Positions 42,916-52,158 of a stretch of DNA of 64,000 bases are shown here, piece after piece; the stretch's first letter is position 1; each line of letters opens with the position of its first letter. The translations under genes were made by a program, and so were the position numbers. Source of the stretch: Gemmiger sp. An194 (GTDB taxonomy: Bacteria > Bacillota > Clostridia > Oscillospirales > Ruminococcaceae). The stretch spans positions 42,496-106,495 of the forward strand of contig NZ_NFKA01000010.1 in assembly GCF_002160145.1 (NCBI RefSeq), in the 5' to 3' direction. The notes beneath the pieces are model-generated. The model worked only from the letters and a program-made list of their open reading frames with translations. It had not been told where the DNA came from and did not search any database.

Positions 42916-44295
42916 TTATTTCTGCTGTGCCTTGGCTCCGGCGGCCAGCCAGCGCATCCGGCTGAGATAGACCACCAGACTGGCCAGAGGGCCCAGAATA
43001 TCCGAGATGGGCTCGGCGTAAAAGGCCGCCATACCGCCGAACAACGCGGGCAGAATAAACAGCGGCACAAAGTAGGCCAGCTTGCGGAAGAAGGAAAGAG
43101 GCAGCGAATAGCGCATCATACCCATGCCGGTGAAGCCGTCGATGATGGTATACTGCAGCCCCAGCGGAATCACCGCCAGCGTGCAGATGCGGATGGCCCG
43201 CACTGCCAGAGGCAGCACCTGGGCATCCTGAGTGAAGATGGAGGCAAAGGCCCCGGGCAGCAGCTGACCCGCCGCGCAGAGCAGCGCCGTATACCCAAGG
43301 CTCAACGCCAGGATGAACTTCTGCGCCTGGAGGATGCGGTCCGGCCGGCCCGCGCCGTAGTTAAAGCCCAGAATGGAGCCGGTGCCGCCGGTGATGCCGC
43401 CCAGCGGCATGGTGACCACCAGCATGAAGCTCTGGGAGATGGTGGCCGCCGCCACCAGCAGATCGCCCTCGGTGGGGCCGCCGTACTTCTGCAGCAGGGC
43501 GTTCAGGGCGATGATCATCACATTATCAAAGGCGATGATGGCAAAGGGGGTGAAGCCGGTGGCCAGCACACGGCCCATCACCCGCAGATCATAGCCGCCG
43601 AAGGTGATGTGGATGGGCGGGATTTTGCTGAACAGAAAACGCAGCACGAACAAACAGCTGCCCAGCTGGCTGAGAATCGTGGCCAGCGCCGCGCCGGTCA
43701 CGCCCATGTCCAGCACAAAGATGAACACCGGGTCCAGCAGAATGTTCAGCACCGCGCCCAGCATCACCGACTGCATGCCTTTTTTGGCAAAGCCCTGACA
43801 GATGATAAACTGGTTCATACCGGTGGAAAGCAGAGCGAAGGGAGTGCCCAGCAGATACACGGTATAATACGCCATGGCGTATGGCAGGGTGGAACCGCTT
43901 GCGCCAAACAGCAGCAGCGTCTGCTCCCGGGTGGCAAGAGCCAGCGCCATGAGCACCACCGAAAGGCCGCAGAGCATCAGAAAGCAGTTGGCCAGAATCT
44001 TCTGGGCGGCTTTCTGATCGCCCGCACCCATGCGGATGCTCATTAAGGGCGAACCGCCCACGCCCACAAGGAAGGCCACCGAGCCGATCATGGTCACGAT
44101 GGGCCCGCAGACACCCGCGCCCGCCAGAGCCAGCTTGCCCACCTCGGCAATGTTGCCGATGTACATCCGGTCCACCACGCTGTACAATACGCTCACAAAC
44201 TGCGCCAGCATACTGGGGATGGCAATGCGCAGCACCAGCTGCGGAATGGGGTCCCGCCCCAGATCGTTTTCCAGTTTTGCAGCCTGTTTCGCCAT
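42916..44295 (-). CDS. MATE family efflux transporter
   Basis: 459 residues from ATG at 44295; GTG at 44307 sits too close to the AGGAG. Twelve predicted membrane helices in two six-helix halves. The first half starts IPQLVLRIAIPSMLAQFVSVLYSVVDRMYIGNIAEVGKLALAGAG, the second repeats ATISQSFMLVVTMPLGGITGGTGSILGFNYGAGR. These are the DinF/NorM-like MATE landmarks. It exports cationic compounds by proton or sodium exchange; substrate unknown. Its promoter spacer holds a TTCCC/GGGAA palindrome similar to that at the lysozyme gene. It is not linked to antibiotic genes. Confidence 0.95.
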   Translation of the reverse strand: MAKQAAKLENDLGRDPIPQLVLRIAIPSMLAQFVSVLYSVVDRMYIGNIAEVGKLALAGAGVCGPIVTMIGSVAFLVGVGGSPLMSIRMGAGDQKAAQKILANCFLMLCGLSVVLMALALATREQTLLLFGASGSTLPYAMAYYTVYLLGTPFALLSTGMNQFIICQGFAKKGMQSVMLGAVLNILLDPVFIFVLDMGVTGAALATILSQLGSCLFVLRFLFSKIPPIHITFGGYDLRVMGRVLATGFTPFAIIAFDNVMIIALNALLQKYGGPTEGDLLVAAATISQSFMLVVTMPLGGITGGTGSILGFNYGAGRPDRILQAQKFILALSLGYTALLCAAGQLLPGAFASIFTQDAQVLPLAVRAIRICTLAVIPLGLQYTIIDGFTGMGMMRYSLPLSFFRKLAYFVPLFILPALFGGMAAFYAEPISDILGPLASLVVYLSRMRWLAAGAKAQQK

Positions 44296-44351
44296 GATCT
44301 TCTTCACTCCTGTTTGGTGTGATGGTTTTGCAGCGCAAGCGCCGCCCGGCT

Positions 44352-44380
44352 ATTATAGCATTCCCCAATGGGAAAGTAAA
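44352..44380 (-). promoter_or_regulatory. MATE promoter with palindromic spacer
   Basis: Minus strand TTTACT (44375-44380), 17-nt spacer, TATAAT (44352-44357). The spacer contains TTCCCATTGGGGAA, nearly palindromic, a possible repressor site. Confidence 0.5.
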
Positions 44381-44424
44381 GCGGTCCGCCGCCGGGAAAA
44401 TCCGGCAGCGGCCCGCTTAGCTTT
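44378..44424 (-). terminator. Terminator of the leuACDB operon
   Basis: AAGCGG(T/G)CCGC and matching GCGG.CCGCTT arms enclose CCGGGAAAATCCGG. It lies 13 nt after leuB and borders the MATE promoter. The exit-side T-run is short. Confidence 0.75.
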
Positions 44425-44436
44425 TTCTCTTCTCAA

Positions 44437-45507
44437 TCACAGGTTTTTCAGGATGGCGTCGCCCATTTCCGAGCAGCTCACCGGGGTGCAGCCCTCGGCC
44501 ATCATATCGCCGGTGCGCAGGCCCGCGTCCAGCGCCTTATTGACCGCGGCCTCGATGGCAGCGGCCTCCTCGTCCAGATCGAAACTGTATTTCAGCATCA
44601 TGGCGGCGGAGAGGATGGTGCCGATGGGGTTGGCCTTGTTCTGGCCCGCGATGTCCGGCGCGGAGCCGTGGATGGGCTCATACAGGCCCCGGCTGCCCTC
44701 GCCCAGGCTGGAGGAGGGGATCATGCCAATGGAGCCGGTGATCATGCTGGCCTCGTCGGACAGAATGTCGCCGAACATGTTCTCGGTGACCACCACATCA
44801 AACTGGCTGGGGTCCTTCACGATCTGCATGGCGGTGTTGTCCACCAGCATGTCGGCATACTCCACATCCGGGTACTCCTCCGCCAGCCGGTGCATCACCT
44901 TGCGCCACAGGCGGCTGGTGTCCAGCACGTTTGCCTTGTCCACGCTGGTGACCTTGCTGCGGCGCTTGCGGGCGGTCTCGAAGGCGATGCGGCCGATGCG
45001 CTCGATCTCATGCTCGGCGTAGCTCATCACGTCGGTGGCCTTCTGCTCGCCGCTGCATTCCGCGGTGGTGTGGCTGCCGAAGTACACGCCGCCGATCAGC
45101 TCCCGCACCACAATGAAGTCGATGCCCTTTTCCACGATCTCCGGCTTCAGGGGGCTGGCAGCCGCCAGCTGGGGCCAGAGCTTGGCCGGGCGGTTGTTGG
45201 CATAAAGGCCCATGCCCGCCCGCAGGGCCAGCAGGCCCTTCTCCGGGCGCTTGTCGCCGGGCAGGCCGTCCCACTTGGGGCCGCCCACCGCGCCCAGCAG
45301 CACGCTGTCCGCCGCGAGGCACTTGTCCAGCATGGCGGCGGGCAGCGGCTCGCCCCATTTGTCGATGGCGATGCCGCCCATGTCCACATCGGTATAGGTA
45401 AAGGTGTGGCCGTATTTTGCGGCCACCGCGTCCAGCACCCGCAGGGCCTGGTCCACAATCTCAGGGCCGATGCCGTCGCCCCGGATCACTGCGATCTGCT
45501 TTTCCAT
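44437..45507 (-). CDS. leuB: 3-isopropylmalate dehydrogenase
   Basis: 356 residues. Oxidatively decarboxylates 3-isopropylmalate with NAD, the third committed leucine step. Motifs: AVIRGDGIGPEIVDQAL, VGGPKWDGLPGDKRPEKGLLALRAGMGLYANNRP with the substrate arginines, VRELIGGVYFG, and the metal/NAD blocks VVTENMFGDILSDEASMITGSIGM and PIHGSAPDIAGQNKANPIGTI. Last gene of leuACDB, 25 nt after leuD. Confidence 0.97.
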   Translation of the reverse strand: MEKQIAVIRGDGIGPEIVDQALRVLDAVAAKYGHTFTYTDVDMGGIAIDKWGEPLPAAMLDKCLAADSVLLGAVGGPKWDGLPGDKRPEKGLLALRAGMGLYANNRPAKLWPQLAAASPLKPEIVEKGIDFIVVRELIGGVYFGSHTTAECSGEQKATDVMSYAEHEIERIGRIAFETARKRRSKVTSVDKANVLDTSRLWRKVMHRLAEEYPDVEYADMLVDNTAMQIVKDPSQFDVVVTENMFGDILSDEASMITGSIGMIPSSSLGEGSRGLYEPIHGSAPDIAGQNKANPIGTILSAAMMLKYSFDLDEEAAAIEAAVNKALDAGLRTGDMMAEGCTPVSCSEMGDAILKNL

Positions 45508-45532
45508 GGGAATCTCCCTCTCTTTTCTGTAT

Positions 45533-46015
45533 TTACTGCTTGATGCTGTTCATCAGCCCGCCTGCCTTGATGATCTCCTGAATGAAGGGCGGGAAGGGCT
45601 GGGCCTGGAAGGTCTGGCCGGTGGTCTCGTCGGTGATGACGCCGGTGTCGAAATCCACATGGACCTTGTCCCCCGCCCGGATGGCCTCGCTTGCCGCCGG
45701 GCATTCCAGAATGGGCAGGCCGATGTTGATGGCGTTGCGGTAGAAGATGCGGGCGAAGGTGGCCGCGATCACGCAGGAGACCCCCGCCGTTTTGATGGCC
45801 AGGGGCGCATGCTCCCGGCTGGAGCCGCAGCCGAAGTTGGCGCCGCCCACCATGATATCGCCGGGCTGGACCTTCTTCACAAAATCGGGGTCGATGTCCT
45901 CCATGCAGTGAGCCGCCAGCTCCTTTGCGTCGGGGGTGTTCAGGTACCGGGCCGGGATGATCACGTCGGTGTCCACATTGTCCGGATATTTATGTACAAA
46001 ACCGTTTGCCTGCAT
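45533..46015 (-). CDS. leuD: 3-isopropylmalate dehydratase small subunit
   Basis: 160 residues from ATG at 46015. With LeuC it forms isopropylmalate isomerase. Signature blocks: [38 protein letters not shown] (swivelling domain, substrate loop) and [18 protein letters not shown]. The upstream AAAGGCGG is a modest ribosome binding site. It starts 17 nt after leuC. Confidence 0.96.
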   Translation of the reverse strand: MQANGFVHKYPDNVDTDVIIPARYLNTPDAKELAAHCMEDIDPDFVKKVQPGDIMVGGANFGCGSSREHAPLAIKTAGVSCVIAATFARIFYRNAINIGLPILECPAASEAIRAGDKVHVDFDTGVITDETTGQTFQAQPFPPFIQEIIKAGGLMNSIKQ

Positions 46016-46032
46016 TGGTGATTCCGCCTTTC

Positions 46033-47298
46033 TTATTCCGCAATGGTGCGGGGGTCGGTGATATAACCGGTGAGGGCGCTGGCCGCCGCGGTGGCGGGGC
46101 TGGCCAGATAGACCTCGCTCTCCACATGACCCATGCGGCCCACGAAGTTCCGGTTGGTGGTGGAGATGCAGCGCTCGCCCTGGGCCAGAATGCCCATGTA
46201 GCCGCCCAGGCAGGGCCCGCAGGTGGGAGTGGAAACCACGCAGCCCGCGTCGATGAAATCGGTGGTCCAGCCCCGCAGGATGCACTCCTTGTAAATGGCC
46301 ATGGTGGCGGGGATGATGATGGCCCGCACGCCGGGGGCGATGTGCTTGCCCTTCAATACCTTCCAGGCGGCCTCCATATCCTCCAGACGGCCGTTGGTGC
46401 AGCTGCCGATGACCACCTGGTCGATCTTCACGTCCTTGCCGTCGGCGGCGGGCTTGGTGTTCTCGGGCAGATGTGGCCAGGCCACGGTGGGCTCCAGCGC
46501 GGAGAGGTCGATCTCGATGGTCTGCTCGTATTCCGCGTCCTCGTCCGCCTCGTACACGGTCCAGGGGCGCTGGCTGCGGCCGGTGAGGTACTGGATGGTC
46601 ACCTCGTCCACCGGGAAGATGCCGTTCTTCGCGCCCGCCTCAATGGCCATGTTGCAGATGCAGAGCCGGTCGTCCATGGTCAGGCTGGCCACGCCGGGGC
46701 CGGTGAACTCCATGCTCTTGTACAGCGCGCCGTCCACGCCGATCCTGCCGATGATGTGCAAAATCAGGTCCTTGCCGCTCACCGGGGGCTGCAGCTGGCC
46801 TTTGAGCACAAAACGGATGGCGGCGGGGACCTTAAACCAGCATTTGCCGGTGGCCATGCCCGCGGCCATGTCGGTGCTGCCCACGCCGGTGGAGAAGGCG
46901 CCCACCGCACCATAGGTGCAGGTGTGGCTGTCCGCGCCGATGATGCAGTCACCGGCGGTCACGATGCCTTTTTCCGGCAGCAGGGCATGCTCGATGCCCA
47001 TCTGGCCCACGTCGTAGAAGTTCAGAATGTCATATTTGTTGGCAAAGTCCCGGCACTGCTTGGACTGCTGAGCGGCCTTGATGTCCTTGTTGGGCACAAA
47101 GTGGTCCAGCACGATGTTGATGCGGGTCTTGTCGAACACGCTGGTGAAGCCCGCCTTGTTGAACTCGTTGATGGCCACCGGGGTGGTGATATCGTTGCCC
47201 AGCACCTCGTCCAGCCGGGCGCTGATCAGCTGGCCCGCCTCCACCTTGTCCAGCCCGGCGTGAACGGCCAGAATTTTTTGCGTCATTGTCATTCCCAT
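46033..47298 (-). CDS. leuC: 3-isopropylmalate dehydratase large subunit
   Basis: 421 residues, the length of the Clostridial/archaeal-type LeuC. Aconitase-fold 4Fe-4S enzyme. Landmarks: [35 protein letters not shown], the cluster cysteines in [14 protein letters not shown] (about residue 300) and the [14 protein letters not shown] pair (about 357 and 360), plus [29 protein letters not shown]. Partner leuD follows directly. Confidence 0.97.
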   Translation of the reverse strand: MGMTMTQKILAVHAGLDKVEAGQLISARLDEVLGNDITTPVAINEFNKAGFTSVFDKTRINIVLDHFVPNKDIKAAQQSKQCRDFANKYDILNFYDVGQMGIEHALLPEKGIVTAGDCIIGADSHTCTYGAVGAFSTGVGSTDMAAGMATGKCWFKVPAAIRFVLKGQLQPPVSGKDLILHIIGRIGVDGALYKSMEFTGPGVASLTMDDRLCICNMAIEAGAKNGIFPVDEVTIQYLTGRSQRPWTVYEADEDAEYEQTIEIDLSALEPTVAWPHLPENTKPAADGKDVKIDQVVIGSCTNGRLEDMEAAWKVLKGKHIAPGVRAIIIPATMAIYKECILRGWTTDFIDAGCVVSTPTCGPCLGGYMGILAQGERCISTTNRNFVGRMGHVESEVYLASPATAAASALTGYITDPRTIAE

Positions 47299-47314
47299 GA
47301 TCGTTTCTTCCCCT

Positions 47315-48970
47315 TTATTTGTTGTTGGCCGCGCTGACCATTGCCTTGATGCCCGCGCGGATGATGTCAGTGTCGGTTCCGGCGCCCCAGGTTACGGTGC
47401 CGTCGCCCCAGCGCAGGCCCACATAGGCCGCCGCCTCACTGGTGGAGCCGTGCTGCAGGCTGTGCTCGGAATAGGTCTCGATGGTGAAGTCCTGCCCGGT
47501 GGCCGCCTTCAGGGCGTTGCACACCGCGTCCAGACGGCCGTTGCCCTGGGCGCTGCTCTCTTTGGTGGAGCCGTCCGGCATGGCGACGGTGATGGCCGCG
47601 AAGATGCCGTTTTTCTGAATGAAGTGGGCATCCGGGATGTCCACCGGAGTGCATTTGTTCAAATAGGTATCGTAGAACACCTGGGCCACCTCGTCGGGCG
47701 AAAGCTCCTTGTGGGCGTGGTCCGAGATGGATTTGACCGTGTAGCCGAAATGCTCCCGCATCTTGGGGGGCAGATCGTAGCCGAACTTCTGCTGCAGCAA
47801 AAATCCGATGCCGCCCTTACCGCTCTGGCTGTTGATGCGGATCACATCGCCGTCATACGTGCGGCCGATGTCGGTGGGGTCGATGGGGATATAAGGCACG
47901 TTCCACTGGTGCAGGCCCTTTTCCTTGCGCCAATTCATCCCCTTTGCGATGGCGTCCTGATGGCTGCCGCTGAAGGCTGCAAAGACCAGTGCGCCTGCGT
48001 AAGGGGTGCGCTCGTACACATGCATCCGGGTCACCCGCTCATACAGCTCCACGATGGAGGGCATATCGCTGAAATCCAACTTGGGGTCCACGCCGTGGGT
48101 GTACAGGTTCATGGCCAGGGTGATCAGGTCCACATTGCCGGTGCGCTCACCGTTGCCGAACAGGGTGCCCTCCACCCGGTCCGCTCCGGCCAGCAGGGCC
48201 AGCTCGGTATCGGCCACGCCGCAGCCCCGGTCGTTGTGGGGGTGCAGGCTGAGCACCACACTGTCCCGGTATTTCAGGTTGTCGCTCATGTATTCAATCT
48301 GGTTGGCGTAGATGTGACTCATGCTCATGGCCACGGTCACCGGCAGGTTGATGATCATGGGCTTTTCCGGGGTGGGCTGCATGATGTCCAGCACCGCGTT
48401 GCAGACCTCCAGAGCGTATTCCGGCTCGGTGCCGGTGAAGCTTTCCGGGCTGTATTCGAACCGGAAGTTACCCGGGTACTCGGCGGCCAGCTGCTTGACC
48501 AGGGTCGCGCCGTCGGTGGCGATCTTCTTGATCTCCTCCTTGCTCTTTTTGAACACCTGTTCCCGCTGGGCCACGCTGGTGGAATTGTAGAAGTGAATCA
48601 CCGCGCTGGGCGCGCCCTGCACCGCCTCGAAGGTCTTGCGGATGATGTGGTCCCGGCACTGGGTGAGCACCTGCACGGTCACGTCCTCGGGGATCATGTT
48701 CTGCTCGATCAGGGTGCGCAGGAACTCGTACTCGGTCTCGCTGGCGGCGGGGAAGCCCACCTCGATCTCCTTGAAGCCGATCTTCACCAGCAGCTGGAAG
48801 AACTCCAGCTTTTCCTCCAGGCTCATGGGCACGATCAGGCTCTGGTTGCCGTCCCGCAGGTCCACGCTGCACCAGGCCGGGGCCTTTTCGATGTGGTCTT
48901 TGTGCACCCAGCGGTACTCGGTCTTGGGCGGGTTGTAGTAGCCGATCTGATACTTGCTGACATCCATCAT
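47315..48970 (-). CDS. leuA: 2-isopropylmalate synthase, long (LeuA2-like) type
   Basis: 551 residues from ATG at 48970 (a second ATG follows at once; AAGGAG upstream). The open frame extends into the T-box leader and is not coding there. Condenses acetyl-CoA with 2-oxoisovalerate. The DRE-TIM barrel starts [13 protein letters not shown], with metal ligands in [43 protein letters not shown]. The C-terminal regulatory domain (residues about 410-551) holds the leucine feedback site of the family. Length and text fit the class found in actinobacteria and some Clostridia. First gene of leuACDB. Confidence 0.96.
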   Translation of the reverse strand: MMDVSKYQIGYYNPPKTEYRWVHKDHIEKAPAWCSVDLRDGNQSLIVPMSLEEKLEFFQLLVKIGFKEIEVGFPAASETEYEFLRTLIEQNMIPEDVTVQVLTQCRDHIIRKTFEAVQGAPSAVIHFYNSTSVAQREQVFKKSKEEIKKIATDGATLVKQLAAEYPGNFRFEYSPESFTGTEPEYALEVCNAVLDIMQPTPEKPMIINLPVTVAMSMSHIYANQIEYMSDNLKYRDSVVLSLHPHNDRGCGVADTELALLAGADRVEGTLFGNGERTGNVDLITLAMNLYTHGVDPKLDFSDMPSIVELYERVTRMHVYERTPYAGALVFAAFSGSHQDAIAKGMNWRKEKGLHQWNVPYIPIDPTDIGRTYDGDVIRINSQSGKGGIGFLLQQKFGYDLPPKMREHFGYTVKSISDHAHKELSPDEVAQVFYDTYLNKCTPVDIPDAHFIQKNGIFAAITVAMPDGSTKESSAQGNGRLDAVCNALKAATGQDFTIETYSEHSLQHGSTSEAAAYVGLRWGDGTVTWGAGTDTDIIRAGIKAMVSAANNK

Positions 48971-49011
48971 AAAACAATCGCTCCTTATTTTGTTTTGCCT
49001 GCGGGGCGGAT

Positions 49012-49334
49012 GCAGACAAAAAAGGCCCTCGTCTCTCAAGGGTCTTTGCCCCTGAGAGACGAGGGCCACATCGTTCATGTAAGCTCCCGCGGTACCACTC
49101 TCATTGCTGTGTGTCAGCCGCTCTGTACGGTCGGCGGGCAATGCCGCGAACCGCGCCCCGGATAACGGTGGGGTTCCGCCCTGACCTACTGACCGTCTCC
49201 TAAAACGGGGTTCCGCCGGGTGCTCAGGGGCCAGTATACAGATTCCGCGCCGCTGCCTTGCACCGACCGGCAGCTCTCTGAAGGCGTATGGGCTCTGCTT
49301 TTTCCCCGTCCACGCATTTGGATTTTTATCTTGG
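49012..49334 (-). promoter_or_regulatory. T-box riboswitch leader of the leucine operon
   Basis: Minus strand. The T-box core TGGTACCGCGG is at 49087-49097, preceded by GAGAG, and a long terminator hairpin (GGCCCTCGTCTCTC with GAGAGACGAGGGCC, then TTTTTT) lies at 49017-49068. Upstream, Stem I shows AGAGAGCTGCCGGTCGGTGCAAGGCAGC and the GGCCCCTGAGC closing part. The specifier is likely within GGAATCTGTATAC; CTG (49239-49241) would be a leucine codon, but I cannot fix the register. Uncharged tRNA would favour the antiterminator and switch on leuACDB. Confidence 0.93.
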
Positions 49335-49338
49335 TAGT

Positions 49339-49367
49339 AGTTTAACGCATTAAATCCAGTTTGTCAA
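49339..49367 (-). promoter_or_regulatory. Promoter of the leuACDB operon
   Basis: Minus strand TTGACA (49362-49367), 17-nt spacer, TAAACT (49339-49344), directly before the T-box leader. The -35 overlaps the TGA stop of the P-ATPase gene (49364-49366). Confidence 0.7.
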
Positions 49368-51982
49368 CCCTGTTTTTCGCCGCCCAGCATCCATTTTACC
49401 AGCTCCACCGCCGGAATCACCGCTGCCGCCAGCGCCAGACTCAGGCCATACTGGGGCAAGTTCAGCGTTGCAAAGCCGAAGGCGGCCGCTGCCGGAGGCC
49501 AGAGCAGCACCCCGGTGGTGAGGGCCAGACTGCCTGCCAGCGCCGCCCAGAGGTAGGGGTTTTCTCCCTGCTGGGCAAAGATGCTTCCCCGGCGGCTGCG
49601 CAGGTTAAAGCTGTGGAAGAGCTCGGCCATGCTCATGGTGAGGAAGGCCATGGTCACCCCCAGCTGGCTTTGCGCCACCTGCCAGAGGCCGGTCTCCAGC
49701 CGCACCCCCGCAAAGTATGCCCCCAGTGTGAGCGCCGTGACCAGTGCCCCCTGCCACAGCACATCCACGCCCAGGCCTCCGGCGAAGATGCCCTGCCCCC
49801 GGGGGCGGGGCGGCCGGTGCATGCTGCCCGGCTCCGCCTGCTCCATGCCCAGCGCCAGCGCGGGGAAGCAATCGGTGATCAGGTTGATCCAGAGCAGATG
49901 CACCGGCTCCAGAAGTCGGATGCCCAGCAGGGTTGCCAGAAAGATGCTGGCCACCTCGCTCATGTTGGAGGCCAGCAGAAACTGGATGGCCTTGCGGATG
50001 TTCTCGTAAATGCGCCGCCCCTCGGCCACCGCCGCGGCGATGGTGGCGAAGTTGTCATCCGCCAGCACCATATCCGCCACGTTCTTGGTCACGTCGGTGC
50101 CGGTGACGCCCATGCCCACGCCGATGTCCGCCGCCTTCACCGCCGGGGCGTCGTTCACCCCGTCGCCGGTCATGGCGGTCACGCAACCCCGCTGCTGCCA
50201 GGCCCGCACAATGCGCGCCTTGTGCGGGGGCTGCACCCGGGCGTACACCGAAAACTCCGGGGCTCTGCGCCGCAGCTCCTCGTCGCTCATGGCGTCCAGC
50301 GCCGCGCCGGTGACCACCTGCCCCGCGCTGCTCACCAGCCCCAGCGTGCGGCCGATGGCGGCGGCGGTGTCCGGGTGATCGCCGGTGATCATCACGGTGC
50401 GGATACCCGCCGACCGGCAGGCCCGCACCGCCCCCGGCACCTGGGGCCGCACCGGGTCCAGCATGCCCACCAGCCCCAGAAACACCAGCTGATTTTCCGT
50501 CGCGGCGGGCGTTAAGGGGGCGGGCAGCTTTTCCCACCGGCGGCAGGCCGCCGCCAGCACCCGCAGCGCCTGCGCTGCCATCCGCCGGTTCTCGGCCAGA
50601 ATGCGGCTGCGGTCCGCCTGGGTCAAAGGCCGGGGCTGGCCGTCCTGCATCCAGTGGGTGCATTTTTGCAGCAGCACATCCGGCGCGCCCTTGGTGTACT
50701 GGACGATGCCTCCCCCCTGCTTATGAAAGGTGCTCATGCACTTGCGTTCACTGTCGAAGGGCAGCTCGGCCACCCGGGGCTGAGCCGCCGCCAGCGCCGC
50801 CTTGCGCAGTCCCAGGCGGGCGGCGTATTCCACCAGCGCGCATTCGGTGGCCTCGCCCTGCGCCGTGCCGTCCGGCTCCAGCTCCGCGTCGGTGCAGAGG
50901 GCCAGGGCGGTGGCCAGCGGCTTCTGCGGACCGTGGCAGCTCTGCACCTCCATCCGGTTCTGGGTGAGGGTGCCGGTCTTATCGGTGCAGATCACCTGAG
51001 CACAGCCCAGCGCCTCCACCGCGGTCAACCGCCGGATCACCGCCCCCTGGCGGCTCATGCGGGTCACCCCCACCGAGAGCACGATGGTCACCACCGCCGC
51101 CAGACCCTCCGGCACCGCGGCCACCGCCAGGCTCACCGCCACCAGGAAGGTATCCAGCACCACCGGCAGGTCCACGCTGCCGCTGCGCCACAGACTGAAC
51201 CCGAACAGAAACACACAGATGGCCAGCACCAGCGCGCTCAGGGTCCGGCTCAGGCCCGCCAGCGTCTGCTGCAGGGGCGTTTTGCCCTGGGCGGTATCGG
51301 CCAGCGCCCCGGCGATGCGGCCCATCTCGGTGTTCATTCCGGTGGCGGTGACCAGCAGCTTGCCCCGGCCATACCGCACCGTGCTGCCCAGATAGGCCAT
51401 GCACCGGCGCTCGGCCAGCGGGGTGTTTGCCGCCGCCGGGCGGGTGTTCTTTTCCACCGGCAGGCTCTCGCCGGTGAGAGCCGCCTCCTCGGTGCGCAGG
51501 CTCACGCATTCCAGCAGCCGCCCGTCCGCCGGGACCGCATCCCCCGCCTCCAGCAATACCACATCCCCCGGCACCAGCTCCTCGCTGGCCACCTCCAGCG
51601 GACGGCCGCCCCGCAGCACCCGGCTGTGGGCCGCCGTGAGCTTCTGCAGCGCCTGGATGGCCTGCTCAGCCTTGTGCTCCTGATAAACGCCCAGCACCCC
51701 ATTGATGACCACCACCGCCAGGATGATGAACACATCCGCAAAGCTCTCCCCTGCCACGGCCGCCGCCCCGCCGGACACCGCCGCCGCGGCCAGCAGCACC
51801 ACGATCATGGGGTCGGCCATCTGCTGCAAAAAACGCTGGAACAGCCCGGCCTGCTTTTGTTCCTTCAGTCGGTTGGGGCCGCACTCGGTCAGGCGGCGGG
51901 CGGCCTCTGCTTCGCTCAGCCCCTGACGGCTGCTTTTTGCCCGCCCCAGCGCGGCCTCGGTCTCCAGCTGATACCATTCCAT
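49364..51982 (-). CDS. Calcium-type cation-transporting P-ATPase (P2 family)
   Basis: 872 residues from ATG at 51982 (AAGGAGGACG upstream). Exports or exchanges cations using ATP. Order: N-terminal cation-ATPase domain, actuator with TGESLPVEKNT, ion-binding helix AAVPEGLAAVVTIVLS (SERCA/PMCA-like PEGL), phosphorylation motif ICTDKTGTLTQNRM (Asp about 340), hinge MTGDGVNDAPAVKAADIGVGMG, and the helix LLWINLITDCFPALALGME. The PEGL and N..TD motifs favour calcium, as in P2A/P2B pumps. No partner genes. Its stop codon lies inside the next promoter. Confidence 0.93.
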   Translation of the reverse strand: MEWYQLETEAALGRAKSSRQGLSEAEAARRLTECGPNRLKEQKQAGLFQRFLQQMADPMIVVLLAAAAVSGGAAAVAGESFADVFIILAVVVINGVLGVYQEHKAEQAIQALQKLTAAHSRVLRGGRPLEVASEELVPGDVVLLEAGDAVPADGRLLECVSLRTEEAALTGESLPVEKNTRPAAANTPLAERRCMAYLGSTVRYGRGKLLVTATGMNTEMGRIAGALADTAQGKTPLQQTLAGLSRTLSALVLAICVFLFGFSLWRSGSVDLPVVLDTFLVAVSLAVAAVPEGLAAVVTIVLSVGVTRMSRQGAVIRRLTAVEALGCAQVICTDKTGTLTQNRMEVQSCHGPQKPLATALALCTDAELEPDGTAQGEATECALVEYAARLGLRKAALAAAQPRVAELPFDSERKCMSTFHKQGGGIVQYTKGAPDVLLQKCTHWMQDGQPRPLTQADRSRILAENRRMAAQALRVLAAACRRWEKLPAPLTPAATENQLVFLGLVGMLDPVRPQVPGAVRACRSAGIRTVMITGDHPDTAAAIGRTLGLVSSAGQVVTGAALDAMSDEELRRRAPEFSVYARVQPPHKARIVRAWQQRGCVTAMTGDGVNDAPAVKAADIGVGMGVTGTDVTKNVADMVLADDNFATIAAAVAEGRRIYENIRKAIQFLLASNMSEVASIFLATLLGIRLLEPVHLLWINLITDCFPALALGMEQAEPGSMHRPPRPRGQGIFAGGLGVDVLWQGALVTALTLGAYFAGVRLETGLWQVAQSQLGVTMAFLTMSMAELFHSFNLRSRRGSIFAQQGENPYLWAALAGSLALTTGVLLWPPAAAAFGFATLNLPQYGLSLALAAAVIPAVELVKWMLGGEKQG

Positions 51983-52085
51983 TCCCTCGTCCTCCTTTTT
52001 CCGCAACCGGTTCTTTTCAGTGTATGCGGCAGAAAAGCGGGGCATGAATGGGAAAAGCTGCCCGTTTTTGATATATTTCAATCAA

Positions 52086-52114
52086 TTTATACAATTCGTA
52101 TATCAAATGAACAA
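52086..52114 (-). promoter_or_regulatory. Candidate promoter of the P-ATPase gene
   Basis: Minus strand TTGTTC (52109-52114), 17-nt spacer, TATAAA (52086-52091), about 100 nt before the start in an A/T-rich stretch. Confidence 0.45.
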
Positions 52115-52115
52115 A

Positions 52116-52150
52116 AGAAAACCGCCCCGGCCAGAACCGGGGCGGCGAAA
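52116..52150 (-). terminator. Intrinsic terminator of the NSS symporter gene
   Basis: CCGCCCCGG and CCGGGGCGG with a 6-nt loop, and TTTTC on the minus-strand exit side, just after the stop at 52159. Confidence 0.9.
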
Positions 52151-52158
52151 TGCAAAGC

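Noticed and set aside
48971..49141. N-terminal extension of LeuA by 57 residues
   Set aside because: It would lie within the T-box terminator and antiterminator.
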